Shown here one piece after another: positions 8,368 through 14,705 of a DNA stretch of 16,051 bases. The translations under genes and the position numbers were made by a program. The notes under the pieces are model-generated. The model was not told where the DNA came from. It did not search any database and saw only the letters and a list, made by a program, of their open reading frames with translations. How positions within the stretch are numbered: position 1 is the stretch's first letter; every line of letters starts with the position of its first letter. This stretch comes from Rhodobacterales bacterium UBA3089 (lineage in GTDB: Bacteria > Pseudomonadota > Alphaproteobacteria > Rhodobacterales > Rhodobacteraceae), in NCBI GenBank assembly GCA_002367255.1, contig DFBD01000244.1:3244-19294 (forward strand). Reading direction: 5' to 3'.

Positions 8368-10623
8368 TTAATCTTCCGTAAACTTGTTGTCACGCGGGAA
8401 GCCGCGCGGTGCCATCCGGCCAGCAGATGCCCGTTTCCCCATCCAGTCGCCCAGTTCGGTTTCCGTCCGTGTGCGTCCAGCCGGGTCTTTCCAGCTAAGC
8501 CCGTCAACCAGATTAAACGTCTTGGCATCCGACAGCTCGCCCTCTTTGTCAGCGTATTTCTGTAACCGAACCCCTTTGCCGCGCCCCATTTCAGGCAGCT
8601 CTGCCAACGGGAAAACCAGCACTTTGCGGTTCAACCCGACGCAAGCGACATGGTCACCGTCAACCGGCTTGCAAATCAATGCGCGCACGCCGTCCTTAAC
8701 ATTCAACACCTGACGGCCCGAGCGCGTTTGTGCGATCACATCGTCTTCCGATACCACAAACCCGTCACCGGCCGAGGAGGCCAACAATAACTTGCGTCCG
8801 GCCTTATGGATGAACAAATCAACCATCTCGGCATCATTCGGCATATCGACCATCAGGCGGATAGGCTCGCCCATGCCGCGCCCGCCGGGCAGGTTCGAAC
8901 AGGCAATCGTATAGAACCGCCCGTTGCCGGCAAACGCCACGATCTTGTCGGTAGTTTCCGCGTGGAAGATAAACCGCCCCTCGTCGCCATCCTTGAACTT
9001 CAACTCCTGATCCAGCGCCACGTGGCCCTTCATCGCCCTGATCCAGCCCATCGCCGAACAGACCACCGTAATCGGTTCGCGTTCAATCATCGCCTCGATC
9101 GGTACTTCCTCAAAATCGGGCGCATCCGCCAGTTCGGTACGGCGGGCACCACCCTCGGAATTCTTGCCAAACTTCTTGCGGGTCTCGCGCAGTTGTTCCG
9201 AAATTTTGGCCCATTGCAGGTCTTCGCTATCCAGCAAATCCTCGATCCCGGCACGTTCAATCAATAAGGCGTCGCGCTCGTTGCGCAGCTCCATTTCCTC
9301 AAGCTTGCGCAAGGAACGCAAACGCATGTTCAAAATCGCCTCGGCTTGCACTTCGGTCAGGTCGAACTCGGCGATTAACGTTGCCTTAACTTCGTCCTCG
9401 TAGCGGATAATCTCGATCACGCGATCAAGGTTCAGGAAGGCAATTATAAACCCTTCCAAGACCTCCAGCCGCGCATCGATCTTGCCCAAGCGAAAGCGTG
9501 ACCGACGCAGCAGGATATCCCGCCGATGATCGATAAACGCCCGCAGAACCTCTTTCAAAGTCGACACCTGCGGCGTGCGCCCGTCAATCAGCACGTTCAT
9601 GTTCATCGAGAACCGCACCTCTAGGTCCGTCTGCCGGAACAGCGTCTCCATCAGCACGGTCGGATCAACCGTCTTGGCACGGGGTTCCAACACCAGCCGG
9701 ATATCCTCAGCCGACTCATCACGCACATCGGCCAGAATCGGGATTTTCTTGGCGTTGATAACCTCGGCGATCTTCTCGATCAGTTTGGATTTTTGCACCT
9801 GATACGGAATTTCAGTGACAACCACCTGCCACATCCCGCGACCGATATCCTCTATCTCGTATTTCGAGCGCAGCCGGAAAGACCCGCGCCCTGTTTTATA
9901 CGCATTCAATATATTCTCGCGCGGCTCAACCAGCACGCCACCCGTCGGGAAATCCGGGCCCGGAATCATCTCGACCAAGGTCTCGTCCCGCGCGTTTGGC
10001 GCTTTGATCAGGTGCAGCGCTGCATCGCAAAGTTCACCCACGTTATGCGGTGGAATGTTCGTCGCCATACCCACCGCGATGCCTGTGGACCCATTGGCCA
10101 ACAACTGTGGAAAGGCGGCAGGCAGAACCTCTGGTTCACGCTCCGATCCATCGTAATTGTCTTTGAAATCAACCGCATCCTCGGACAGGCCTTCCATCAT
10201 CGCAACAGCGGCGTGGGTCAACCGCGCTTCCGTATACCGCTGCGCCGCAGGGTTATCACCGTCGATATTACCGAAATTCCCCTGCCCGTCGACCAGCGGA
10301 TACCGGACACTGAAATCCTGTGCCAATCGCGCCAGCGCATCGTAAATCGCCTGATCGCCGTGGGGGTGATAATTACCCATCACCTCGCCCACAATCTTGG
10401 CGCATTTCCGGTAACTTCCTGTCGGGTCCAACTTTAACCCGCGCATGGCGTACAGAATCCGCCGGTGTACCGGCTTCATGCCGTCACGCGCATCCGGCAG
10501 CGCGCGGTGCATGATCGTGGACAATGCATAGGTCAGATACCGATCCCCAAGCGCACGGCGCAAAGGTTCGGACGTCATCGCGCCGCCATCGGGTATATCG
10601 GGGGTATCAGTCTTTTTCACCAT
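8368..10623 (-). CDS. parC: DNA topoisomerase IV subunit A
   Basis: This 751-residue protein is the breakage-reunion subunit that, with ParE, unlinks daughter chromosomes. The N-terminal winged-helix domain contains [20 protein letters not shown]. The catalytic tyrosine is Tyr130 in [10 protein letters not shown]. The quinolone-region helix reads [13 protein letters not shown], with Gln91 where E. coli ParC has Ser80 and Asp95 where it has Glu84. A coiled-coil tower region follows around 370-480, and the C-terminal domain has degenerate beta-pinwheel blades. The length and short C-terminal domain favour ParC over GyrA, and there is no GyrA-box. ATG 10623 has a weak ribosome site; no better start is visible. 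It is the first gene of a six-gene same-strand run, unusual company for a topoisomerase. Confidence 0.93.
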   Translation of the reverse strand: MVKKTDTPDIPDGGAMTSEPLRRALGDRYLTYALSTIMHRALPDARDGMKPVHRRILYAMRGLKLDPTGSYRKCAKIVGEVMGNYHPHGDQAIYDALARLAQDFSVRYPLVDGQGNFGNIDGDNPAAQRYTEARLTHAAVAMMEGLSEDAVDFKDNYDGSEREPEVLPAAFPQLLANGSTGIAVGMATNIPPHNVGELCDAALHLIKAPNARDETLVEMIPGPDFPTGGVLVEPRENILNAYKTGRGSFRLRSKYEIEDIGRGMWQVVVTEIPYQVQKSKLIEKIAEVINAKKIPILADVRDESAEDIRLVLEPRAKTVDPTVLMETLFRQTDLEVRFSMNMNVLIDGRTPQVSTLKEVLRAFIDHRRDILLRRSRFRLGKIDARLEVLEGFIIAFLNLDRVIEIIRYEDEVKATLIAEFDLTEVQAEAILNMRLRSLRKLEEMELRNERDALLIERAGIEDLLDSEDLQWAKISEQLRETRKKFGKNSEGGARRTELADAPDFEEVPIEAMIEREPITVVCSAMGWIRAMKGHVALDQELKFKDGDEGRFIFHAETTDKIVAFAGNGRFYTIACSNLPGGRGMGEPIRLMVDMPNDAEMVDLFIHKAGRKLLLASSAGDGFVVSEDDVIAQTRSGRQVLNVKDGVRALICKPVDGDHVACVGLNRKVLVFPLAELPEMGRGKGVRLQKYADKEGELSDAKTFNLVDGLSWKDPAGRTRTETELGDWMGKRASAGRMAPRGFPRDNKFTED

Positions 10624-10689
10624 ACATGTTGTGTATAACGGTCCTGTTTAGGGGTCCAGCAGGAAAACGAATTCGAGCCTACATATTAC

Positions 10690-10724
10690 GCTGGCTCCAT
10701 CCATGCCAGCCGACTGGTTAGTCG
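10690..10724. promoter_or_regulatory. Pair of back-to-back inverted repeats upstream of parC
   Basis: GCTGGC-N9-GCCAGC (10690-10710) is followed without a gap by CGACT-GGTT-AGTCG (10711-10724). Both are perfect. They lie 67-101 bases upstream of the parC start, so they could be hairpins in the parC leader RNA or protein-binding sites. No T-run follows on either strand, which argues against a terminator. Confidence 0.4.
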
Positions 10725-10800
10725 TCAGTAACTTATTAATATATACAGCAGCGGCCCTTATTATGAAATAATGCATTTTATCTTCTAAACGTAATATTAA

Positions 10801-10816
10801 TCGCCGCCACCGGCGA
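10801..10816. repeat. GC-rich hairpin TCGCCG-CCAC-CGGCGA
   Basis: A perfect 6-bp inverted repeat with a 4-base loop stands at the edge of the AT-rich part of the parC/SDR intergenic region. It could be a structured part of a leader RNA or an operator. Its function is unknown. Confidence 0.3.
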
Positions 10817-10878
10817 CGACATCGCCTCCGTCCCTGACACCGTGCGTATGCTTCGTCGGCGTTTTGTGTTTGGCTTGA

Positions 10879-10908
10879 TTGACATGCGGTTTCATAGGCG
10901 GTTAGCCT
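10879..10908 (+). promoter_or_regulatory. Candidate promoter for the SDR-HIG1-adenosyltransferase genes
   Basis: A perfect -35 hexamer TTGACA (10879-10884) is followed after 18 bases by TAGCCT (10903-10908), a weak -10 match. Alphaproteobacterial promoters often keep the -35 better than the -10. Transcription from here would give a leader of about 85 bases. A TTGGCC-N2-GGCCAA inverted repeat (10937-10950) lies downstream, in a position where a repressor could act. Confidence 0.35.
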
Positions 10909-10999
10909 GCCGTTCAAAAGTCTGAAAAAAGGAGAGTTGGCCGAGGCCAAGCTGGCCAATATGTGCAAGGCTGATGCCCTCGTTCAACAAAGGTTAATA

Positions 11000-11833
11000 A
11001 TGCCCAAAAAATCTATCTTAATTACCGGATGCTCGTCCGGTATCGGTTACGATGCAGCCCACACCTTACACAAACGCGGTTGGCGCGTCTTCGCCACCTG
11101 CCGCGCCGAGGCCGATTGCGAGCGCCTGCGCGGCGAGGGGCTGGAAAGCTTTCGTCTGGATTACCAAGACGAAACCAGCATCCTGTCCGCAATCAAGGAA
11201 ACCCTGAAACGCACAGGCGGCACGCTCGACGCGCTGTTCAACAACGGTGCTTACGCCATCCCGAGTGCTGTCGAAGACCTATCCCGCGACGCCCTGCGCG
11301 ACATATTCGAGACAAACGTCTTTGGTCAAATCGACCTGTCCAACCGTCTGCTGCCAACCATGCGTGCACAAGGCCACGGCCGGATAATTCATAATTCGTC
11401 GGTATTAGGTTTCGTCTCCACCCCGTTTCGTGGCTCGTACTGTTCCACAAAGTTCGCCCTTGAGGCCCTGACAGACGCCCAAAGAATGGAACACAAAGAC
11501 AGCCCGATCGAGTTCATCCTGATCGAGCCCGGCCCCATACCGACAGATTTCCGCATAAACGCCGCCAAGCAATTCGAAAAATGGGTCGACTGGAAAAACG
11601 CTCACCGCAAAGATTTCTACGAGTCCGTGGTTCGCAAGCGCTTGTATGACACCTCCGGCAAAAAGGATTTTTCCGAACTGCCTGTTTCCGCCGTGACCGC
11701 CAAGCTGATCCACGCACTGGAATCCAAGCGCCCACACCCGCGCTACTATGTGACCATAACCACGCATTTGTCCAACATCCTGCGCCGCGCACTGCCAACG
11801 CGCCTGCTGGATTTCGTTTTATCGCGACAGTAG
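11000..11833 (+). CDS. SDR-family oxidoreductase, retinol/17-beta-hydroxysteroid dehydrogenase-like
   Basis: This 277-residue short-chain dehydrogenase has an intact cofactor loop TGCSSGIG (9-16), NNGAY at 81-85 in place of the usual NNAG, Ser133/Ser134 in HNSSVLG, and the catalytic YCSTK (Tyr147, Lys151). Its longer C-terminal part (residues 185-277) is typical of the 17-beta-HSD/retinol dehydrogenase-like subgroup; bacterial members are rarely characterised. I chose ATG 11000 because AAAGG lies 6 bases upstream and the glycine motif then begins at residue 9. An in-frame TTG at 10937 would add 21 residues unlike SDR sequence. It lies 55 bases upstream of the HIG1-type gene and could share its transcript. 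Confidence 0.87.
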   Translation: MPKKSILITGCSSGIGYDAAHTLHKRGWRVFATCRAEADCERLRGEGLESFRLDYQDETSILSAIKETLKRTGGTLDALFNNGAYAIPSAVEDLSRDALRDIFETNVFGQIDLSNRLLPTMRAQGHGRIIHNSSVLGFVSTPFRGSYCSTKFALEALTDAQRMEHKDSPIEFILIEPGPIPTDFRINAAKQFEKWVDWKNAHRKDFYESVVRKRLYDTSGKKDFSELPVSAVTAKLIHALESKRPHPRYYVTITTHLSNILRRALPTRLLDFVLSRQ

Positions 11834-11888
11834 GTCCCTTGGCTAAACAAGCACAATGCCCTAAAAGCACCAGAAACAGGAGCAGCCC

Positions 11889-12092
11889 ATGACTTCAGAC
11901 CCACTATTTTACATAATTGTCGCCGCCTGCATTGCCGTGTTAGCCGTCTTGATGCTAGGTGTCGGCAGCTTTGCCAAAAGCGGCGAATTTCACAAGAAGT
12001 ATGCCAACATTATTATGCGCTGGCGCGTTGGCTTACAGTTCGTCGCGATCGTTCTGATCATGCTTTATATCTGGCTTCGAAACGGAGGGTGA
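11889..12092 (+). CDS. Twin-transmembrane HIG1-domain protein
   Basis: This 67-residue protein has two membrane helices (about 6-27 and 46-63) joined by a polar charged loop, GSFAKSGEFHKKYANIIMRWR. The loop and start of the second helix contain Arg44-X-Arg46-X3-Gln50, matching the RXRX3Q core of the HIG1 motif. HIG1 proteins associate with respiratory complexes, especially cytochrome c oxidase, in mitochondria; small alphaproteobacterial homologues are often named twin transmembrane proteins. The start has CAGGAG 7 bases upstream. Its stop is one base from the adenosyltransferase start, so the pair is an operon. Its role in this organism is inferred from the family only. Confidence 0.78.
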   Translation: MTSDPLFYIIVAACIAVLAVLMLGVGSFAKSGEFHKKYANIIMRWRVGLQFVAIVLIMLYIWLRNGG

Positions 12093-12093
12093 C

Positions 12094-12666
12094 ATGGTTA
12101 CTCTAAACAAAATATACACGCGTTCCGGCGACAAAGGCGACACGGCCCTTGGTAACGGAACCCGCGTGGCCAAGAACTCCGCTCGTGTTAATGCCTATGG
12201 CACGGTTGATGAAACCAACGCCACAGTCGGGCTGGCCCGCCTGCATGCAAGCGGGGATATGGACGTGGCCTTATCGCGCATCCAGAACGATCTGTTCGAT
12301 CTTGGCGCAGACCTTTGCCGCCCTGATATGGCATCCGACGCGGATGCCGAATACCCGCCTTTGCGCGTGAACGAGGCGCTCGTTGAACGTCTTGAGGCCG
12401 AAATTGATGATATGAACCGCGATCAGGAAACACTGAAAAGTTTCATCCTGCCCGGTGGCAGCGCCCTATCTGCCCACCTGCATCTGTGCCGAACCGTATC
12501 GCGCCGTGCCGAGCGTCTGGCCGTGGAATTATCCGAAACGGAAAGCGTTAACCCGGCTGCGGTCAAATATCTTAACCGCCTGTCCGACTGGTTTTTCGTT
12601 GCATCCCGCGCCGCAAATAATAATGGCGCCGAAGACGTTTTATGGGTCCCCGGCGCCAACCGTTAA
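12094..12666 (+). CDS. Cob(I)alamin / cob(I)yrinic acid a,c-diamide adenosyltransferase, PduO type
   Basis: This 190-residue enzyme transfers the 5'-deoxyadenosyl group of ATP to Co(I) corrinoid, making adenosylcobalamin, the cofactor of methylmalonyl-CoA mutase and ethylmalonyl-CoA mutase. The PduO-type signatures are the ATP loop YTRSGDKGDT (8-17), VNAYGTVDETNA (32-43), FILPGGS (117-123), CRTVSRRAER (132-141) and YLNRLSDWFF (159-168). The length is normal for a single-domain PduO protein. GGAGG lies about 5 bases before ATG 12094, inside the end of the HIG1-type gene. The downstream end meets the minus-strand SGNH gene with a 7-base gap. Confidence 0.93.
   Translation: MVTLNKIYTRSGDKGDTALGNGTRVAKNSARVNAYGTVDETNATVGLARLHASGDMDVALSRIQNDLFDLGADLCRPDMASDADAEYPPLRVNEALVERLEAEIDDMNRDQETLKSFILPGGSALSAHLHLCRTVSRRAERLAVELSETESVNPAAVKYLNRLSDWFFVASRAANNNGAEDVLWVPGANR
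12624..12658. repeat. TGGCGCCG / CGGCGCCA inverted repeat at the end of the adenosyltransferase gene
   Basis: Two perfect 8-base arms with a 19-base loop lie in the last codons of the adenosyltransferase gene. In RNA from either strand they would pair and could serve as a transcription or decay barrier between two convergent genes that lack other terminators. There is no T-tract, and each arm is itself partly palindromic (GGCGCC), so the call is weak. Confidence 0.25.
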
Positions 12667-12673
12667 TCAAGCG

Positions 12674-13522
12674 TTAATATATCGCAGCCCTAATGGCATC
12701 CGCCAATACCACCTCGCCAGCCGGCGTCAGATGCGTATTCGTTTCCCCCTGATGCCAGACCGCCCAGTCACCCTGCGCCACGTCACCTGCCAAAATCAGC
12801 GCACGCATGTGGGCGTATGTGTCCACAAACGAAGCCCCTTCAGCCAATGCCGCCGCCTTTTGCATAACCCTTACGGATGCCCGCAGCGTTTGCTCGGTGT
12901 TCACCGTATCCCCGCCGCTTACGAAGTTCAGATAGTGCGAGCCGACCACCACAACCCGTGCCACCCCCTTTGCCTTCACCGCCTGAATCCAGCCCGAAAT
13001 GTTGGCTAAAGTGTCCACAGCCAGATCATCCCCCGCAATGGGAATTATAGTTAACGGAGCTTCCAGAACCACCGACGCGCCGGTTAAAGATGCCACCTTA
13101 CGGCTTTCACTATTCACCTGAACCCAACCGCCAACGGCCAGTTTACTGGCATCAGCCACGTCGAAGCTATCAGCCGTGGGCACGGGCGAGGCCACAATCT
13201 GCGTCACCTCGTCATTCGAGCCCGCATAAATGCTGGCCACACTGGGCACATCCTCGACAAACAAACTGTCAACAGCCGCCAACATCTGGGCCGAACTTTC
13301 ACCCGAAGCCCCGAAGTTGCGCGCAACAACCCCTTCGCCCACACCGACAAGCGCGGGGTAAAACTGCGCCTCCGGCATACCAAACGAAACGTTGAAAGTG
13401 TGGCTATCCCCCTCTGCCGCGTAATACGGCGCGAGCGGTTCCAGCGTTAGACGGCGGTCGTGAATGACATCACCACAGATAACCGCAATCTCGGCCAAGT
13501 GTCCGTCAAGTACCCTTAACAC
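12674..13522 (-). CDS. SGNH/GDSL-type esterase of the spike cassette, with an inserted beta-domain (second half of a split gene?)
   Basis: From GTG 13522 this frame encodes 282 residues. Residues 1-35 (RVLDGHLAEIAVICGDVI) look like the last strands of the lectin fold of the preceding ORF, not like a protein start. The esterase part has block I GDSH (Ser40, presumed nucleophile), block II NFGASGESS (Gly71), block III GSND (Asn103) and a block V His264. The Asp usually three residues before that His is Thr261; Glu260 and Asn262 are nearby. Residues about 113-170 form a Val/Asp-rich insertion like small beta-domains in phage tail proteins. Such enzymes often remove acetyl groups from polysaccharides. 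The GTG start has no clear ribosome site except the G-run 12 bases upstream. See the slippage site for the fusion model. Confidence 0.72.
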   Translation of the reverse strand: MLRVLDGHLAEIAVICGDVIHDRRLTLEPLAPYYAAEGDSHTFNVSFGMPEAQFYPALVGVGEGVVARNFGASGESSAQMLAAVDSLFVEDVPSVASIYAGSNDEVTQIVASPVPTADSFDVADASKLAVGGWVQVNSESRKVASLTGASVVLEAPLTIIPIAGDDLAVDTLANISGWIQAVKAKGVARVVVVGSHYLNFVSGGDTVNTEQTLRASVRVMQKAAALAEGASFVDTYAHMRALILAGDVAQGDWAVWHQGETNTHLTPAGEVVLADAIRAAIY

Positions 13523-13540
13523 TTGATTAGGATACCCCCC
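13496..13540 (-). other. Candidate -1 ribosomal frameshift site (or G-run indel) joining the lectin and esterase frames
   Basis: On the minus strand the slippery heptamer GGGGGGT (13540-13534) is in the X-XXY-YYZ register of the lectin frame. After a 7-8 base spacer come two mutually exclusive perfect stems: TCAAGT/ACTTGA (13526-13521 with 13511-13506, 9-base loop) and CAAGTGT/ACACTTG (13525-13519 with 13502-13496, 16-base loop). The zero-frame stop TAA is at 13518-13516. Slipping back one base gives Gly-Gly-Tyr-Pro-Asn-Gln and then the esterase frame, making a 491-residue product. A single lost G from an original run of seven would look the same apart from the stems. Confidence 0.6.
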
Positions 13541-14148
13541 AAGCCCACATGGCTTGGCATCGCGGCAGACAACAAATGCAACTGATCGTTAGTCTGAACA
13601 CCGCCATCATCGACCCAGCTTCGGCCATTGGCATCCGCGCCGAAAAACGTCCGGTACTCGGTATCTGCCGCCAAGGTCAGCGTCGAGACCTCGGTATCCG
13701 CACTAGCGCCATCCCCCGTCACCCAACGGAAGCCCGCGCCGCTGGTGGTGTACATTGCGAACCGGTCATTTCCGACATTATCAACCATGAACAGATACCG
13801 CTGATCCGCACTATCATCGCCATTCAACGTGAACCGCGCATATATGTGCAAACCCGTCGGGTCATAAGGAAAAGCATTCGTGGCCATGGCAATCGCGAAA
13901 TCCCGCGCTGCCGACAGGTTTAAACCGCCTGCATCAACGACCCACGGGTCCGTTCCGTAAACCGTCAACTTCGCCTGCGGACCTCCATCATATACATTCG
14001 CCGGATTGCCTGCGTCATTCACCACCATCCGGTTTTTGGTGAAATCAATGGCAAACCCGTCACGCGCGCCCAATACCGCAAACGCATCGAACCCCTTGGC
14101 CGTACGCGCTTGCGATGCACCAAGCCCCATTTTCAAGGAAAGCTGCAT
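13516..14148 (-). CDS. Lectin-like (LamG/concanavalin A-like) spike cassette protein, interrupted at its C-terminus
   Basis: This 210-residue ORF is rich in Gly, Asp, Ala and aromatic residues in alternating beta-strand patterns. Examples are GFAIDFTKNRMVVNDAG (31-47), GGLNLSAARDFAIAMATNAF (74-93), LHIYARFTLNGDD (100-112), RYLFMVDNVGNDRFAMYTT (117-135) and TEYRTFFGADANG (163-175). This resembles a concanavalin A-like/LamG domain as found in phage tail and spike proteins. The expected closing strands (LDGHLAEIAVI) are in the -1 frame after the G-run at residues 203-205, so residues 206-210 (ILIKC) are probably an out-of-frame tail. The start is 4 bases after the spike-base stop. By position it may correspond to the spike fibre, but I cannot confirm homology to Rcc01080. 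Confidence 0.65.
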   Translation of the reverse strand: MQLSLKMGLGASQARTAKGFDAFAVLGARDGFAIDFTKNRMVVNDAGNPANVYDGGPQAKLTVYGTDPWVVDAGGLNLSAARDFAIAMATNAFPYDPTGLHIYARFTLNGDDSADQRYLFMVDNVGNDRFAMYTTSGAGFRWVTGDGASADTEVSTLTLAADTEYRTFFGADANGRSWVDDGGVQTNDQLHLLSAAMPSHVGLGGILIKC

Positions 14149-14152
14149 TGCC

Positions 14153-14419
14153 TTACCACAACGCTACAAGGTCTGCGGCCGTCGTGCCCGTCGACAAAAC
14201 ACGATCCGCGCGTATTGGTAAAATCCCCACAGGTACGGCTTTGAAAACTACAGGGGTAACTTGCCCGATCATGTGAACGGAGACATCACCCGCCGTGCCT
14301 ACATAGATCGAACGCGAAGTGTTTACCAAATCGTTAACATCGTCCGGCGTTACCACAGCAGCCTCGCGTGCCGGAGATTCCAGCCCACCCATCATATTTT
14401 TGTAAGTATCAATCGCCAT
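14153..14419 (-). CDS. Spike base protein, RCAP_Rcc01079 family (gene transfer agent head spike)
   Basis: This 88-residue protein has the pattern I recognise for the Rcc01079 family: TPDDVNDL (24-31), R-IYVGTAGDVSV (36-48), VVFKAVPVGILPIRADRV (57-74) and STGTTAADLVALW (76-88). In Rhodobacter capsulatus the Rcc01079 protein forms the base of the head spikes of the gene transfer agent RcGTA, and Rcc01080 forms the fibre; that locus is separate from the main structural cluster, as this one appears to be. The protein is all-beta by appearance and has no signal peptide. ATG 14419 has AAAGGAA 6 bases upstream. It is the first gene of the minus-strand cassette and is divergent from etfB. Confidence 0.82.
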   Translation of the reverse strand: MAIDTYKNMMGGLESPAREAAVVTPDDVNDLVNTSRSIYVGTAGDVSVHMIGQVTPVVFKAVPVGILPIRADRVLSTGTTAADLVALW

Positions 14420-14468
14420 TTTTAGTTCCTTTCAACGAAAAATACGCGCCGACAACGCCGGACACGTA

Positions 14469-14483
14469 GTAATAATTTGTTAA
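14469..14483 (-). promoter_or_regulatory. Near-consensus CtrA-like site upstream of the spike base gene
   Basis: Read on the minus strand this is TTAA-N7-TTAC, seven of eight positions of the CtrA consensus TTAA-N7-TTAA. It lies 50-64 bases before the spike base start, a usual place for an activator. CtrA is needed for gene transfer agent production in Rhodobacter capsulatus, partly indirectly. The region is AT-rich, so chance matches are likely. Confidence 0.3.
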
Positions 14484-14614
14484 TTCTCGGAATTTTTGCA
14501 GGCAGCGTGCATCGCAAAGCACAGCTTCTGGCCTGTATGACGACAATCTTTACAACATAGTCCTAAATAAATAGTTAATTCCGTAAAAATTCTCGACATG
14601 ACGCAATGTTTTTC

Positions 14615-14628
14615 TTGCAGTGCAGCAA
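14615..14628. promoter_or_regulatory. TTGC-N6-GCAA inverted repeat upstream of etfB
   Basis: TTGC-AGTGCA-GCAA contains the inner palindrome TGCA-G-TGCA and is followed by ACTGC-like sequence. It lies 78-91 bases before the etfB start. TGC/GCA-rich repeats resemble operators described for PhaR, the polyhydroxyalkanoate regulator of this lineage, which would fit an acyl-CoA electron-transfer gene. The identification is tentative. Confidence 0.3.
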
Positions 14629-14673
14629 AACTACTGCTTCACTCTGGCGCGAAACCATTGATCCATTCCCCCA

Positions 14674-14688
14674 TTAACGGGGCATTAA
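14674..14688 (+). promoter_or_regulatory. Perfect TTAA-N7-TTAA (CtrA-type) motif in front of etfB
   Basis: TTAA-CGGGGCA-TTAA ends 17 bases before the etfB start and 3 bases before its GGAG ribosome site (14692-14695). Binding there would more likely block than activate etfB. The first TTAA is also the loop of a CCCC/GGGG stem (14669-14682). The match is exact, but a similar exact match inside parC shows that such sites arise by chance. Confidence 0.35.
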
Positions 14689-14705
14689 CTCGGAGTTACG
14701 CAAAC

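Larger units (their letters stand above)
10624..10999. other. Divergent intergenic region between parC and the second SDR gene
   Basis: These 376 bases hold no credible gene. An AT-rich stretch (about 10725-10800) lies between two GC-richer parts. Several short perfect inverted repeats occur: 10690-10710, 10711-10724, 10801-10816 and 10937-10950. A TTGACA lies at 10879-10884. Promoters for both divergent genes must lie here, but the parC promoter could not be placed. No tRNA or known riboswitch was recognised. Confidence 0.6.
14420..14705. other. Divergent intergenic region between the spike cassette and etfB
   Basis: These 286 bases are AT-rich and hold no credible gene. The frame of etfB is open back to an ATG at 14598, but those 36 residues do not look like the start of an ETF protein. 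The region must hold both divergent promoters. Listed separately are two CtrA-like motifs and a TGC/GCA-rich inverted repeat. I could not place convincing -35/-10 pairs. Confidence 0.6.

Noticed and set aside
9375..9389. Exact TTAA-N7-TTAA
   Set aside because: It lies deep within parC coding sequence, where the codons explain it. It is kept as a warning about chance CtrA-type matches.
10630..10638. TGTGTATAA, reverse complement TTATACACA, matching the DnaA-box consensus TTATNCACA upstream of parC
   Set aside because: A single box with no second copy, AT-rich unwinding element next to it, or replication gene other than parC; chance is likely.
10648..10968. Open frame of 106 codons on the minus strand in the parC/SDR intergenic region
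   Set aside because: Low-complexity arginine-rich stretch from GC-rich hairpins, no ribosome site and no domain.
10931..10999. GGAGAGTTGGCCGAG start resembling a serine or leucine tRNA
   Set aside because: No acceptor partner for GGAGAGT, no anticodon stem and no proper T-arm are found in the following 90 bases.
14598..14705. Upstream in-frame extension of EtfB by 36 residues
   Set aside because: The extra residues do not resemble any ETF N-terminus, and a good ribosome site precedes the ATG at 14706.
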